Source of the DNA: Fervidifonticultor_A sp037443565
GTDB taxonomy: Bacteria > Sysuimicrobiota > Sysuimicrobiia > Sysuimicrobiales > Humicultoraceae
Assembly: GCA_037443565.1 (NCBI GenBank)
Contig: JBBIOB010000043.1
Coordinates: 1 to 24,781, forward strand
Reading direction: 5' to 3'
Length of the DNA: 24,781 bases
Positions 1 through 7,114 of this stretch are shown here, in pieces; the first letter of the stretch is position 1, and the number at the start of each line of letters is the position of its first letter. The notes beneath the pieces are model-generated. The model ran no database searches. It saw nothing but the letters and a program-made list of their open reading frames with translations, and was not told the DNA's origin. The position numbers and the translations under genes were made by a program.

Positions 1-104
1 ACATGACGCAGATCATCACGAGCCGGTTCTCGCTCGACCAGGGCGTCCAGGCGGTCGAGCAGGCGTCGAAACGGCAGGACGGCAAGGTCATGGTGCGCGC
101 CTAG
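1..104 (+). CDS. C-terminal end of a zinc-dependent (medium-chain) alcohol dehydrogenase, truncated by the window edge
   Basis: Only the last 33 complete codons are present (frame from base 3, TAG at 102-104). The tail contains ITSRFSLDQGVQAVEQ and ends DGKVMVRA. A threonine or sorbitol dehydrogenase-like protein of the medium-chain family typically ends this way, with a phenylalanine-leucine segment, an alanine-rich helix and a final GKVxV strand. The catalytic and Rossmann domains lie outside the window, so substrate cannot be read. Fewer than 100 bases separate it from the binding protein that follows on the same strand, so it could belong to the same operon. The second dehydrogenase of the Thermotoga inositol pathway (IolM) is of this family, which makes an inositol-related role possible, but that is inference from context only. 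Confidence 0.6.
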   Translation, partial: MTQIITSRFSLDQGVQAVEQASKRQDGKVMVRA

Positions 105-136
105 AGCCGGGGCGTCCCAGTCCCGTCGTCCTTGTG

Positions 137-146
137 AAGGAGGTGA
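137..146 (+). promoter_or_regulatory. Perfect Shine-Dalgarno-like site in the leader of the first binding-protein gene
   Basis: AAGGAGGTGA matches the 16S anti-Shine-Dalgarno sequence over ten bases but lies 56 bases before the chosen GTG start at 203. No well-spaced start serving a long frame follows it. The nearest possibilities are a 7-codon frame from GTG 143 and a 12-codon frame from GTG 163 that ends at 201, just before the gene. It may be a standby ribosome site or the start of a short leader peptide. Confidence 0.3.
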
Positions 147-202
147 GAGCAGGAGCGCGCGTGTGAGTGTTGGGAGACCAGTCGGAAGGGAGGTTCGTTG
201 AG

Positions 203-1504
203 GTGCGAATCGTCATCGCCACCGCCATGCTGGTTGCCCTGGCGCTCGCGGCGCAGACTGCGTCGCTCGGCGGCCAGGCGTTGCCTCCCAAGCCCGCCAA
301 GCTTACGATGGCGGTCGTCGCAGGGGGAGAGACGAAGGGTCTCAAGGCGATCCTGCCCCTCTGGGAACGAGAGAAAGGGGTCAAGATCGAGCTGGTTGAG
401 TTCCCCTATCCGACCCTCTACGAGAAACTGGTCACCACGTTCCAGGCAAAAGCCGCGACCTACGACCTGCTGATCGCGGACGATCCCTGGATGCCCAAGT
501 TCGGCTCCGAGGGGTGGCTGGTTCCCCTCGACAAGGAGTTTGGCTACAGGCGCGACCCCGACATCTTCCCGGTGGTCTACGACCTGGGATCGTGGCCACC
601 GCCGCGCGGTCCCGTGCCGCCCACGGAGCGCGGCAAGACCCGGCAGCTCTACGCCATCACACTCGTGGGGAACGTCGAGTTCTTCATGTACCGGAAGGAT
701 CTGGTCTCCGAGCCCAAGACCTGGGACGACGTGCTGGCCAACGCCAAGAAGGTGCACAACCCCAGCACCCCCATGTACGGGTTCGTGATTCGGGGTGCCA
801 AGGGCAATCCGGTCATCTCGGAGTTCACCCCGGTCCTGCTCTCGTTTGGCGGCGCGATCTTTGACGACACCTGGAAGGTCGTGCTGAACAGCGACGCCGC
901 CCGCCGGGCACTGACGTTCTTCACCAAGGACCTCAAGCAATATGCCCCACCCGGCGTCGAGAACTACGACGCGGCGGAGCGCGCGCGGGAGGTGGCCGTG
1001 GGCCGGGCGGCTCAAGGCTTCATCTGGCCCGCCGAGATCACCGACATCGTCGAGAACCCGTCCGTCTCGAAGGTCAGGGGGAAAATGGGCTACACCCTGG
1101 CCCCGCGCGGGCCGGGCAACATCCACGGCCCGCTCATCGGCAACTGGCTCCTCGGCATCCCTCAAGGATCGAGGAACAAGCAGTGGGCCTACGAGTTCAT
1201 CCTCTGGGCCACCGGCGCGCAGGTCCAGAAGCCGTACGCAACGGGCGGCGGGATCCCGTTCCGCAAGTCCGTGCTGCTGGATGCCGAGATGAACAAGACG
1301 TTTCCATTCTTCAAGGCAATGGCGGCGTCGCTGGAGGCACCCGCGCACTGGCGGCCACGGACCCAGGAGTGGTTCGCCGTTGAGGCGATCCTGGGCACCC
1401 ATGTGAACGCGGCGCTCGCGGGCCTGTCAACCCCGCAGGACGCGATCGCGAAGGCCGCGGCCGAGATTGAGCGGCATATGCGACAGGCAGGGTACTATCG
1501 ATAG
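203..1504 (+). CDS. ABC sugar transporter, extracellular solute-binding protein (family 1)
   Basis: Periplasmic or lipid-free secreted binding protein that would deliver a sugar or polyol to the two permeases that follow. I chose GTG at 203 because GGGAGG at 188-193 lies 9 bases upstream and the product then begins directly with a signal peptide (MRIVIATAML, a hydrophobic alanine/leucine core, cleavage around the QA-LPPKPAK stretch). An in-frame GTG at 167 would add 12 polar residues before the signal. The mature part shows the family 1 fold: a KLTMAVVAGG first strand, YDLLIADDPWMPKF near residue 90, and FGGAIFDDTWKV in the second lobe. The length of 433 residues is typical of CUT1 binding proteins. 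The ligand cannot be read from sequence. The adjacent IolI and Gfo/Idh genes suggest a polyol or inositol. Confidence 0.88.
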   Translation: MRIVIATAMLVALALAAQTASLGGQALPPKPAKLTMAVVAGGETKGLKAILPLWEREKGVKIELVEFPYPTLYEKLVTTFQAKAATYDLLIADDPWMPKFGSEGWLVPLDKEFGYRRDPDIFPVVYDLGSWPPPRGPVPPTERGKTRQLYAITLVGNVEFFMYRKDLVSEPKTWDDVLANAKKVHNPSTPMYGFVIRGAKGNPVISEFTPVLLSFGGAIFDDTWKVVLNSDAARRALTFFTKDLKQYAPPGVENYDAAERAREVAVGRAAQGFIWPAEITDIVENPSVSKVRGKMGYTLAPRGPGNIHGPLIGNWLLGIPQGSRNKQWAYEFILWATGAQVQKPYATGGGIPFRKSVLLDAEMNKTFPFFKAMAASLEAPAHWRPRTQEWFAVEAILGTHVNAALAGLSTPQDAIAKAAAEIERHMRQAGYYR

Positions 1505-1510
1505 GCACCT

Positions 1511-1538
1511 GCGGGGGCCGGCGCCTGCCGGCCCCCGC
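1511..1538 (+). promoter_or_regulatory. Strong intercistronic hairpin between binding protein and permease genes
   Basis: A perfect 12-bp inverted repeat (GCGGGGGCCGGC at 1511-1522, its complement at 1527-1538) closes on a GCCT loop. It begins 6 bases after the stop codon of the binding protein and ends 9 bases before the ATG of the permease. There is no following T-run, so it is not a standard intrinsic terminator. In transport operons such hairpins commonly protect the upstream binding-protein message from 3' exonucleases and partly limit readthrough, giving more binding protein than permease. The function here is inferred. Confidence 0.6.
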
Positions 1539-1547
1539 CACGCGCCG

Positions 1548-2429
1548 ATGACGACGGCTGCCCGACTCCGACACGCGACCCCGTACCTGCTGGCGGGCGG
1601 GCCCATTCTTGCCCTGATGTTGCTCGTGGCCTACCCGATGCTTTACAACGTGAACCTGAGCCTGCGAAACTACCGCACCGGCGAGTTCGTGGCGCTGCAG
1701 AACTTCGCGCGGGTGTTCGACGATGCCCTATTCCTCGCCTCACTGAAGGCCACGGCCACCTACGTGGTCCTGGCCGTCGGCGTGGAGGTCCTGCTGGGCC
1801 TGGCCCTGGCCCTCTACATCCACCGCACAATCGCCAGCGCGATAGTCCGTGGGTTGGTCTATCTGCTGCTCATCATCCCCATGGTCACGCCGCCGGTCGT
1901 CGCCGGAGTGATCGCTCGCCTGATCTACACGCCGAACTACGGCATTCTCAACCGTGCATTGCGCAGCCTAGGAGTGATCGACCAGGACATCCTCTGGCTG
2001 TCTACCGGCCACGGCGCGATGTTCTCGGTCCTGAGCGTGGACATTTGGCAGTGGACGCCGTTCGTCTTCCTGGTGTGCTTCGCGGGGTTGCAGGCCGTGC
2101 CGCAGGATGTCGCCGAGGCGGCAAAGGTCGACGGCGCCGGCGGATGGAACCTGTTCCGGCTCATCGAGCTGCCCTACCTGAAGTCGCTGCTGGTTCTCCT
2201 GCTGATCTTCCGATTCACCGATACGTTTCGAGTGTTCGATCATGTCCTGGTGCTCACCGCGGGCGGGCCGGGCGCCTCGACCGAGTTCATCAGCGTCTAC
2301 CTCTACCGGGTCGCCTTCAAGTTCTTTGACCTGGGGTACGCCGCGGCCATTGGGTTCTACGTGGTCATCGTGGCCTCGGTACTGTTTGCCATGCTCAACC
2401 GGTGGCTGGCGGCGGAGGGTGTGATGTGA
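1548..2429 (+). CDS. ABC sugar transporter permease, MalF/UgpA-like
   Basis: First of two inner-membrane subunits of a CUT1 importer, 293 residues. I chose ATG 1548 because upstream in-frame starts would have to be read through the hairpin at 1511-1538 and would add a non-homologous basic stretch. Hydrophobic segments begin with TPYLLAGGPILALMLLVAYP and continue as six helices. The ATPase-docking loop is visible around residue 190 as EAAKVDGAGGWNLFRLIELP, the classical EAA motif of MetI-type permeases. The preceding segment WQWTPFVFLVCFAGLQAVP is also typical. The stop overlaps the next start (GTGA at 2426-2429), so the two permeases are translationally coupled. No ATPase gene lies next to it. 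Confidence 0.9.
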   Translation: MTTAARLRHATPYLLAGGPILALMLLVAYPMLYNVNLSLRNYRTGEFVALQNFARVFDDALFLASLKATATYVVLAVGVEVLLGLALALYIHRTIASAIVRGLVYLLLIIPMVTPPVVAGVIARLIYTPNYGILNRALRSLGVIDQDILWLSTGHGAMFSVLSVDIWQWTPFVFLVCFAGLQAVPQDVAEAAKVDGAGGWNLFRLIELPYLKSLLVLLLIFRFTDTFRVFDHVLVLTAGGPGASTEFISVYLYRVAFKFFDLGYAAAIGFYVVIVASVLFAMLNRWLAAEGVM

Positions 2430-3268
2430 GCGCGCGGCGCCTCTCCGTGATTGCGGCCTACGTGGTGCTCGCTGCTGTGGTCGTGCTTTACCTGTTTCCC
2501 TTCTTCTGGATGGTCTCCACGGGACTGAAGCCGTTAGCTGAGCTGTACCGGTACCCGCCGACGGTATTGCCCGAAACGCCGACGCTCGACGCATTCGGCT
2601 CTGTGCTCGGGCAGCGAGGCTACATCCGGCTGCTAGTCAACAGCCTGATCGTCGCGCTGGCGGCGGTGGCCGGCGGGATCACGGTCAGCCTCCTGATCGC
2701 GTATCCGCTGACACGGCTGCCGGTGCGGCCGGGATTCCGCCGTGGACTCTTCGGCTGGATTCTCAGCCTCAGGTTCCTCCCACCGATCGTGGTCGTCATC
2801 CCGTTCTTCGACATCGTGCGGGGCTTCCAGCTCTACGACACTCGGGCGGCGCTGGTGCTCCTGTACACGGTCTTCAGCCTCCCGTTCGCCGTGTGGATGC
2901 TGAAGGGCTTCCTCAGCGAGATCCCGGTGGAGATCGAGGAGGCGGCGCTCCTCGACGGCGCGACACGGCTGCGCGCGTTCTTCCGGATTCTGTTGCCCCA
3001 GATGACCCCGGCACTGCTCGCTGCGGGGGTCATCACGTTCTCGCTCACCTGGAGTGAGTTCATGTTCGCCTTCATCATGACCGCGTCGCCGAGCTCTCAG
3101 ACGTTCTCGATTGGGGTGGCCAGCTTGGTGACGCAGTTCGAGATCATCTGGAATGAGATGGCCGCTGCCGGGACGATCTCGGCCCTTGTGCCGGTCGTGC
3201 TCCTACTGCTCGGCCGCAGGCATGTCATCACGGCCCTGACGTTCGGCGTGGTGCGCGAGAAAGGATAG
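2426..3268 (+). CDS. ABC sugar transporter permease, MalG/UgpE-like
   Basis: Second inner-membrane subunit of the same importer, 280 residues. The start is GTG 2426, overlapping the upstream stop by four bases, with GGAGGG at 2414-2419 six bases upstream; a GTG at 2402 is less well placed. The N-terminal helix is followed by FFWMVSTGLKPLAELYRYPP, characteristic of MalG-type permeases. The EAA loop EIEEAALLDGATRLRAFFRI sits near residues 168-187. The C-terminus (RRHVITALTFGVVREKG) carries the usual short cytoplasmic tail of this family. A complete importer needs an ATPase, which is absent here. It could be shared from elsewhere in the genome, as with promiscuous MsmK or MsiK-type ATPases. Confidence 0.9.
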   Translation: MSARRLSVIAAYVVLAAVVVLYLFPFFWMVSTGLKPLAELYRYPPTVLPETPTLDAFGSVLGQRGYIRLLVNSLIVALAAVAGGITVSLLIAYPLTRLPVRPGFRRGLFGWILSLRFLPPIVVVIPFFDIVRGFQLYDTRAALVLLYTVFSLPFAVWMLKGFLSEIPVEIEEAALLDGATRLRAFFRILLPQMTPALLAAGVITFSLTWSEFMFAFIMTASPSSQTFSIGVASLVTQFEIIWNEMAAAGTISALVPVVLLLLGRRHVITALTFGVVREKG

Positions 3269-3270
3269 GG

Positions 3271-4107
3271 ATGGTCATGCGCGTGTTTGGATTGAACGGC
3301 GCCACCACCGGGGAAGGCGTCGACCTCGCGACCGACATCCGGGTCGCCGGCGCCGCCGGGTATCAGGGGGTGGAGCTGCGCGATGCCAAGATCGAGCGCT
3401 ACCTGGCCGCCGGGGGCACGATGGACTCACTGCGGGGGCTGCTGCGGGACGCGGGCCTGCGCGTGCTCAGCCTCAACGCCCTCGACGATTCCACGCTCCA
3501 CACCGGCGCGGCGCTCGAGGCGGTCCTCGCTCGGACGCGCACCTTCTGCGCCTGGGCGAAGGCCCTGGACTGCCCGTGTCTGATCGCCGTGCCGAGCTTC
3601 CTACCTCCCGGCGGGATGGATGCCACCCAGGTGCGGGTGCGCACCAACGCGGCGCTGCGGGCCATGGCCTCGGTCGCGGCGGCCGACGGCGTCATGGTCG
3701 GCTTCGAGTTCCTCGGCTTCCCGACGTGTTCGGTCAATACGCTGGCCGCCGCACGGGCCATCGTCGAGGAAGTTGACGATCCGCGCGTGGGGCTGGTCAT
3801 CGACGCCTTTCACTTTCACGCTGGCGGCTCGCGGCTGGAGGATCTCGACGGACTGCCCGGCGACCATCTGTTCATCGTCCACCTGGATGACGCCGAGCCC
3901 GGCGATCCTGCCGCGCTCACCGACGCGCAGCGGCTCTGGCCCGGCGAGGGGGTCATTCCGCTGCGGCCGCTGCTCGAGCGCCTCGAGCGGATCGGCTACC
4001 GCGGGGCGTACTCTCTGGAGCTGTTCCGGCCCGAGTACTGGGCCATGGATCCCGCCGACGTCGCACGGCGGGGGCTGGAGCGCATGAAGCGCCTGTTTGA
4101 GGAGTGA
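3271..4107 (+). CDS. iolI: IolI-type inosose isomerase (2-keto-myo-inositol isomerase)
   Basis: Cytoplasmic TIM-barrel isomerase of the AP-endonuclease-2 superfamily, 278 residues. In Bacillus IolI interconverts 2-keto-myo-inositol and 1-keto-D-chiro-inositol. I see stretches shared with remembered B. subtilis IolI: a FEFLGFPTCSVNT segment, GLVIDAFHFHAGGS, then LWPGEGVIPL and LELFRPEY. Candidate metal ligands are E146, D178, H204 and E250, each offset by four from the published IolI zinc ligands. The gene starts 2 bases after the permease stop. ATG 3271 and ATG 3277 are both possible. Position directly after importer genes suggests it acts on the imported substrate or its oxidation product. 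Other TIM-barrel sugar epimerases cannot be fully excluded, but the conserved blocks favour IolI. Confidence 0.8.
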   Translation: MVMRVFGLNGATTGEGVDLATDIRVAGAAGYQGVELRDAKIERYLAAGGTMDSLRGLLRDAGLRVLSLNALDDSTLHTGAALEAVLARTRTFCAWAKALDCPCLIAVPSFLPPGGMDATQVRVRTNAALRAMASVAAADGVMVGFEFLGFPTCSVNTLAAARAIVEEVDDPRVGLVIDAFHFHAGGSRLEDLDGLPGDHLFIVHLDDAEPGDPAALTDAQRLWPGEGVIPLRPLLERLERIGYRGAYSLELFRPEYWAMDPADVARRGLERMKRLFEE

Positions 4108-4111
4108 TGCC

Positions 4112-5098
4112 ATGAGCGTCAAAGTCGGGATTCTGGGCGCAGGGTTCATCGGCCGCATCCACGCGGTGGTACTGAAGCGGGACCCGCGCGTCGAGCTCGT
4201 CGGCGTCGCCGACGTCGTTTCGGCGGCGGCGGCGCGGCTGGCGACCGAGATGGGCACGCGGGCCCTGGACGGCCTGCCCGCGCTGATCGACGCGGGCGCG
4301 CAGGCGGTGTGGATCTGCACGCCCAACTCGATGCACGTCGAGCCGGTGACGCAGGCGCTGGCCGCGGGGTTGCACGTCTTCTCGGAGAAGCCCATGGCCA
4401 CGTCGCTCGGCGGCGCGCGCGCGATCCGCGAGGCGGCCGCGCGCGCCCGCGGCGTCTACCAGATCGGCTTCAACCGGCGGTTCGCGAACGTCTACCGGTT
4501 TGCGAAGCAGCGCATCGAGGACGGCCGCCTGGCCCCCCGCCTGGCCCAGATGAAGCACAATCGGGGCGAGCTCAAGCAGCCGCCCTGGACCGGCGACCCG
4601 TCGGTGACCGGCGGCTACCTGTACGAGACGCCGGTGCACCTCTTCGACATGGGCCGGTTCCTGTTCGGCGACGTCGCTGAGATCAACGGCGCCGCGCGCC
4701 AGAGCGTCTATGATGAGCCTGACGGGTTCGTCATGCTGTTCACCTTTCGCAGCGGCGTGGTCGCCTCGGTGACGAGCGTGGCACACACCTCCTGGCTCTT
4801 TCCGTATGAAAGAGTGGAGGTCTATGGTGACCACTGCACCGTCGTGACCGAGGAGCTCGAGCGCGCCTGGTTCAGCCCGGGGATGCGCGAGCAGGTGGAG
4901 GCGATCGACTGCTTCCACATGGCGTTTGAGCAGAAGTGGGGATATGTGGAAGAAGATCGGCTGTTCGTTGACGCCGTATTGGGCGAGCGGGCGCCCGCGG
5001 TCACCGCGGACGATGGCTACCGCGCGACCGAACTGGTCGAGGCCACCTATCGCGCCGCGCGCAGCGGGGCGCCGGTGCGCCTGCCGCTGCCGGAGTGA
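4112..5098 (+). CDS. Gfo/Idh/MocA-family NAD(P)-dependent dehydrogenase, possible inositol dehydrogenase
   Basis: Cytoplasmic dehydrogenase of 328 residues. ATG 4112 is preceded by GAGGAG (4099-4104) and lies 4 bases after the IolI stop. The N-terminal Rossmann fold opens KVGILGAGFIGRIHA, followed by the TPNSMH strand and the family EKP motif in HVFSEKPMAT near residue 95. The catalytic region GGYLYETPVHLFDMGRFL keeps the histidine of the D-x-x-x-H signature, but the aspartate position is occupied by glutamate. Members oxidise or reduce inositols, glucose or amino sugars. The IolI neighbour suggests oxidation of an inositol at C2, as IolG does, but the family is too broad to name the substrate. 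A scyllo-inositol or a keto-sugar reductase role is an alternative. Confidence 0.75.
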   Translation: MSVKVGILGAGFIGRIHAVVLKRDPRVELVGVADVVSAAAARLATEMGTRALDGLPALIDAGAQAVWICTPNSMHVEPVTQALAAGLHVFSEKPMATSLGGARAIREAAARARGVYQIGFNRRFANVYRFAKQRIEDGRLAPRLAQMKHNRGELKQPPWTGDPSVTGGYLYETPVHLFDMGRFLFGDVAEINGAARQSVYDEPDGFVMLFTFRSGVVASVTSVAHTSWLFPYERVEVYGDHCTVVTEELERAWFSPGMREQVEAIDCFHMAFEQKWGYVEEDRLFVDAVLGERAPAVTADDGYRATELVEATYRAARSGAPVRLPLPE

Positions 5099-5123
5099 GG
5101 ACGGACGAGGGGCACGCCTGAGT

Positions 5124-5939
5124 ATGCGGTATCGTCTGCTCGTGGCCGACATCGACGGGACGCTCGTGAACTCGGCCCGCGAGATCACCCCGGCTGTGCA
5201 CGGGGCCGTGGCCGAGGTGCAGGCCCACGGGGTGCGGGTGTGCCTGGCCACCGGCCGCATCTGGCCGTCGGCGCGGCGCTACGTCGAGACGCTGGGCGCG
5301 GACCCGCCGGTGGTGCTGGCGAACGGCGGCATGGTCTATGACTTCGCCCGCGACGAGGTCTGGCTCCGCGTGGCGCTGCCGCGCGCGCAGGCGCTCGATG
5401 TCCTGAGGATTCTGCGCCGGCATCCGGCGGTCCAGCCCCATCTCTACGTGGACAACAGGGTCTACGTGCCGGCGATGAACGCGCTCACCGAGACGTATCA
5501 GCGCAAGGACAGCCTGCGCGCCGAGGTCGTCGGCGACCTGGCCGACTGGCTATCGGCAGTCCCGGCGGCGGCCCCGATGAAGATCCTCAACATCGGCGAG
5601 CGGCCCGCGTTGGAGGCTGTGGCCCGTGAGATCGACGAGCTTCCGTATCCAATCAACCACGTGTTCTCCGAGTACATCTATCTGGAGATCCTGCCGCCCG
5701 GCGTGGACAAGGGTACCGCGGTGCGCGCCCTGGCCGAGCGGCTGGGCGTGCCACGAGAGGCAATCGTCGCCGTCGGCGATAACCTCAACGATCTCGCCAT
5801 GATCGAGTATGCCGGATTGGGCGTCGCGATGGGCAACGCGCCCGAGACCCTCCGCGCGGCCGCGGACGTGGTCGCGCCGAGCAACGACGATCATGGCCTG
5901 CAGGAGGTGATCGAGCGGTTCATCCTGACGTCAGCATGA
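5124..5939 (+). CDS. Cof-type HAD-superfamily sugar phosphatase
   Basis: Cytoplasmic Mg-dependent phosphatase of 271 residues. ATG 5124 puts the nucleophile motif at the N-terminus (LLVADIDGTLVNS, D9 and D11), with GAGGGG at 5107-5112 as the ribosome site. An upstream in-frame extension overlapping the dehydrogenase gene has no family features. Motif II is in CLATGR, the motif III lysine in APMKILNIGE, and motif IV is GDNLNDLAMIEYAG, followed by GVAMGNA; all catalytic positions appear intact. The cap is of the C2 type, as in Cof/YbiV enzymes, which hydrolyse sugar phosphates and pyridoxal phosphate. Placement in a polyol cluster fits dephosphorylation of an imported sugar or inositol phosphate, which is inference. 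It ends the first gene block. Confidence 0.85.
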   Translation: MRYRLLVADIDGTLVNSAREITPAVHGAVAEVQAHGVRVCLATGRIWPSARRYVETLGADPPVVLANGGMVYDFARDEVWLRVALPRAQALDVLRILRRHPAVQPHLYVDNRVYVPAMNALTETYQRKDSLRAEVVGDLADWLSAVPAAAPMKILNIGERPALEAVAREIDELPYPINHVFSEYIYLEILPPGVDKGTAVRALAERLGVPREAIVAVGDNLNDLAMIEYAGLGVAMGNAPETLRAAADVVAPSNDDHGLQEVIERFILTSA

Positions 5940-5940
5940 A

Positions 5941-5962
5941 CCGGGCCGCCGTCGCGGTCCGG
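5941..5962 (+). terminator. GC-rich hairpin just after the HAD phosphatase gene
   Basis: CCGGGCCGC at 5941-5949 pairs with GCGGTCCGG at 5954-5962 (nine pairs, one G-T) around a CGTC loop, beginning 2 bases after the stop codon. The next bases are GTCGGTGT rather than a T-run, so termination would be weak or Rho-assisted. It marks the boundary between the first and second transport clusters. Confidence 0.4.
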
Positions 5963-5980
5963 GTCGGTGTACATGTGTGG

Positions 5981-5990
5981 TTGGAACCAA
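5981..5990. promoter_or_regulatory. Short palindromic element upstream of the second importer
   Basis: TTGGAACCAA forms a 4+4 inverted repeat with a 2-base centre, extendable with one mismatch to 5980-5993. It lies 20 bases before the ATG at 6011 in the only gap between the first two clusters. This would suit a small operator, but no -35/-10 pair can be read confidently and no regulator gene is in the window. Confidence 0.2.
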
Positions 5991-6010
5991 TCGATGAGAG
6001 GGGGTTATAG

Positions 6011-7039
6011 ATGACACGGTTCATCGTTGGAGCCCTGGTCACGACGCTCGTGCTGATGGGGTTCGCTGGCCTCGGCACCACCCAGGCTCAGCCGGCGAGG
6101 ATTGTCGTCTACTCGGCTCTGCCGGACCTCGAGACCACGCTCGTCCACCGGGAGTTCACCAAGAGGACCGGGATCCCGGTGGAAGCGCTCAGCGTTGCCG
6201 CGGCGGGCACGCTCGCCGCGCGCATCACGGCCGAGAAGGACCGGCCGCGGGCCGACATCTTCGTCGGTGGATCGGCCGACTTCCACGTCCCGCTGGCCCG
6301 CCAGGGCCTGCTGCTCGCGTACCGGTCTCCTGCGGCGGCCGAGGCGCGGATCAGCCCCGCCTACCGCGACCCCGATGGGTTCTGGCACGGGTGGTACCTC
6401 GGCGCCCTGGCCATCATCGTCAACACCGACCGGTGGGATCGCGAGATGGCGCCCCGCCGGGTGGCGAAGCCCGCGACCTGGGACGACCTGATCAAGCCCG
6501 AGTTTCGCGGGCACTTCATCATGCCGAGCCCGATCACCACGGGCGGCGGCTACATCTTCGTGGCATCGCAGATCTTCCGGCTGGGCGAGGACCGCGCGTG
6601 GGCCTTCCTGCGGCAGTTGAACGCCAACGCGTCGCAGTACACGCCGACCGCCCCCGGCACGATCACCTTGCTGGCGCGCGGCGAAGGCATCGTCGGCATG
6701 ATGTGGGCGCACGAGGGCATCGGTGCCCGCCTGGCCGGCATGCAGCCGCTGGAGACCCTGGTCCCACCCGACACGGCGTTTGAGATCGGGGCGGTGTCGA
6801 TCATCAAGGGCGGTCCCAACCCCGAGGGCGCGAGGGCCTACGTCGACTTCCTGATGAGCCGCGTGCCCCAGGTGATCAACGCCAGCTACGGGTTCCGCTA
6901 TCCGGTCCGCGGCGACGTGCCGGTTCCGACCGGCGCCACCGCGTTCGAGCAGCTCAAGTTCGTTCGGTACGACCGGCAGTGGGCCATCGACAACATGAGC
7001 CGGGTCCGCGAGCGCTGGCAGCGCGAGATCGGCCGCTAG
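6011..7039 (+). CDS. ABC transporter substrate-binding protein, AfuA/FbpA-type (first copy)
   Basis: Secreted binding protein of 342 residues. ATG 6011 follows a purine-rich GAGAGGGGG (5996-6004). The signal peptide runs MTRFIVGALV...LGTTQAQ with cleavage near AQA-QPA. The mature protein starts RIVVYSALPDLE and contains EKDRPRADIFVGGSADF, both typical of the family labelled iron(III)-binding (PBP2, FbpA-like). At the place where iron binders such as FbpA carry a tyrosine pair, this protein reads MMWAHEGIG, about residues 231-239, so ferric iron is an unlikely ligand. AfuA of Actinobacillus, in the same family, was shown to bind sugar phosphates. With IolN and IolO genes downstream, a phosphorylated polyol or sugar acid is a reasonable guess. 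Confidence 0.85.
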   Translation: MTRFIVGALVTTLVLMGFAGLGTTQAQPARIVVYSALPDLETTLVHREFTKRTGIPVEALSVAAAGTLAARITAEKDRPRADIFVGGSADFHVPLARQGLLLAYRSPAAAEARISPAYRDPDGFWHGWYLGALAIIVNTDRWDREMAPRRVAKPATWDDLIKPEFRGHFIMPSPITTGGGYIFVASQIFRLGEDRAWAFLRQLNANASQYTPTAPGTITLLARGEGIVGMMWAHEGIGARLAGMQPLETLVPPDTAFEIGAVSIIKGGPNPEGARAYVDFLMSRVPQVINASYGFRYPVRGDVPVPTGATAFEQLKFVRYDRQWAIDNMSRVRERWQREIGR

Positions 7040-7061
7040 CGCCCCGGTGAGGCTGCTGTGG

Positions 7062-7091
7062 GGGAGAGGCCCGGTTCCACGGGCCTCTCCC
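7062..7091 (+). promoter_or_regulatory. Strong intercistronic hairpin between binding protein and permease genes (second importer)
   Basis: GGGAGAGGCCCG at 7062-7073 pairs perfectly with CGGGCCTCTCCC at 7080-7091 around a 6-base GTTCCA loop. It sits in the gap after the binding protein, as the hairpin at 1511-1538 does in the first importer, but with an unrelated sequence. No T-run follows. It argues against starting the permease at GTG 7058, which would lie inside the stem. Confidence 0.6.
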
Positions 7092-7114
7092 TCCGGGAGG
7101 GTGACCGCAACGCC

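Noticed and set aside
163..201. A 12-codon leader frame ending just before the first binding-protein gene
   Set aside because: The strong ribosome site at 137-146 is too far from its GTG, and the peptide shows no attenuation-type codon runs.
6011..7039. Iron(III)-binding protein as the function of the AfuA-type proteins
   Set aside because: The tyrosine pair of iron binders is missing in both copies, and the surrounding genes are sugar-acid or polyol enzymes.
7058..7114. Start of the AfuB-type permease at GTG 7058
   Set aside because: It falls at the base of a perfect stem and lacks a ribosome site, while GTG 7115 has a strong one and gives the usual N-terminus.
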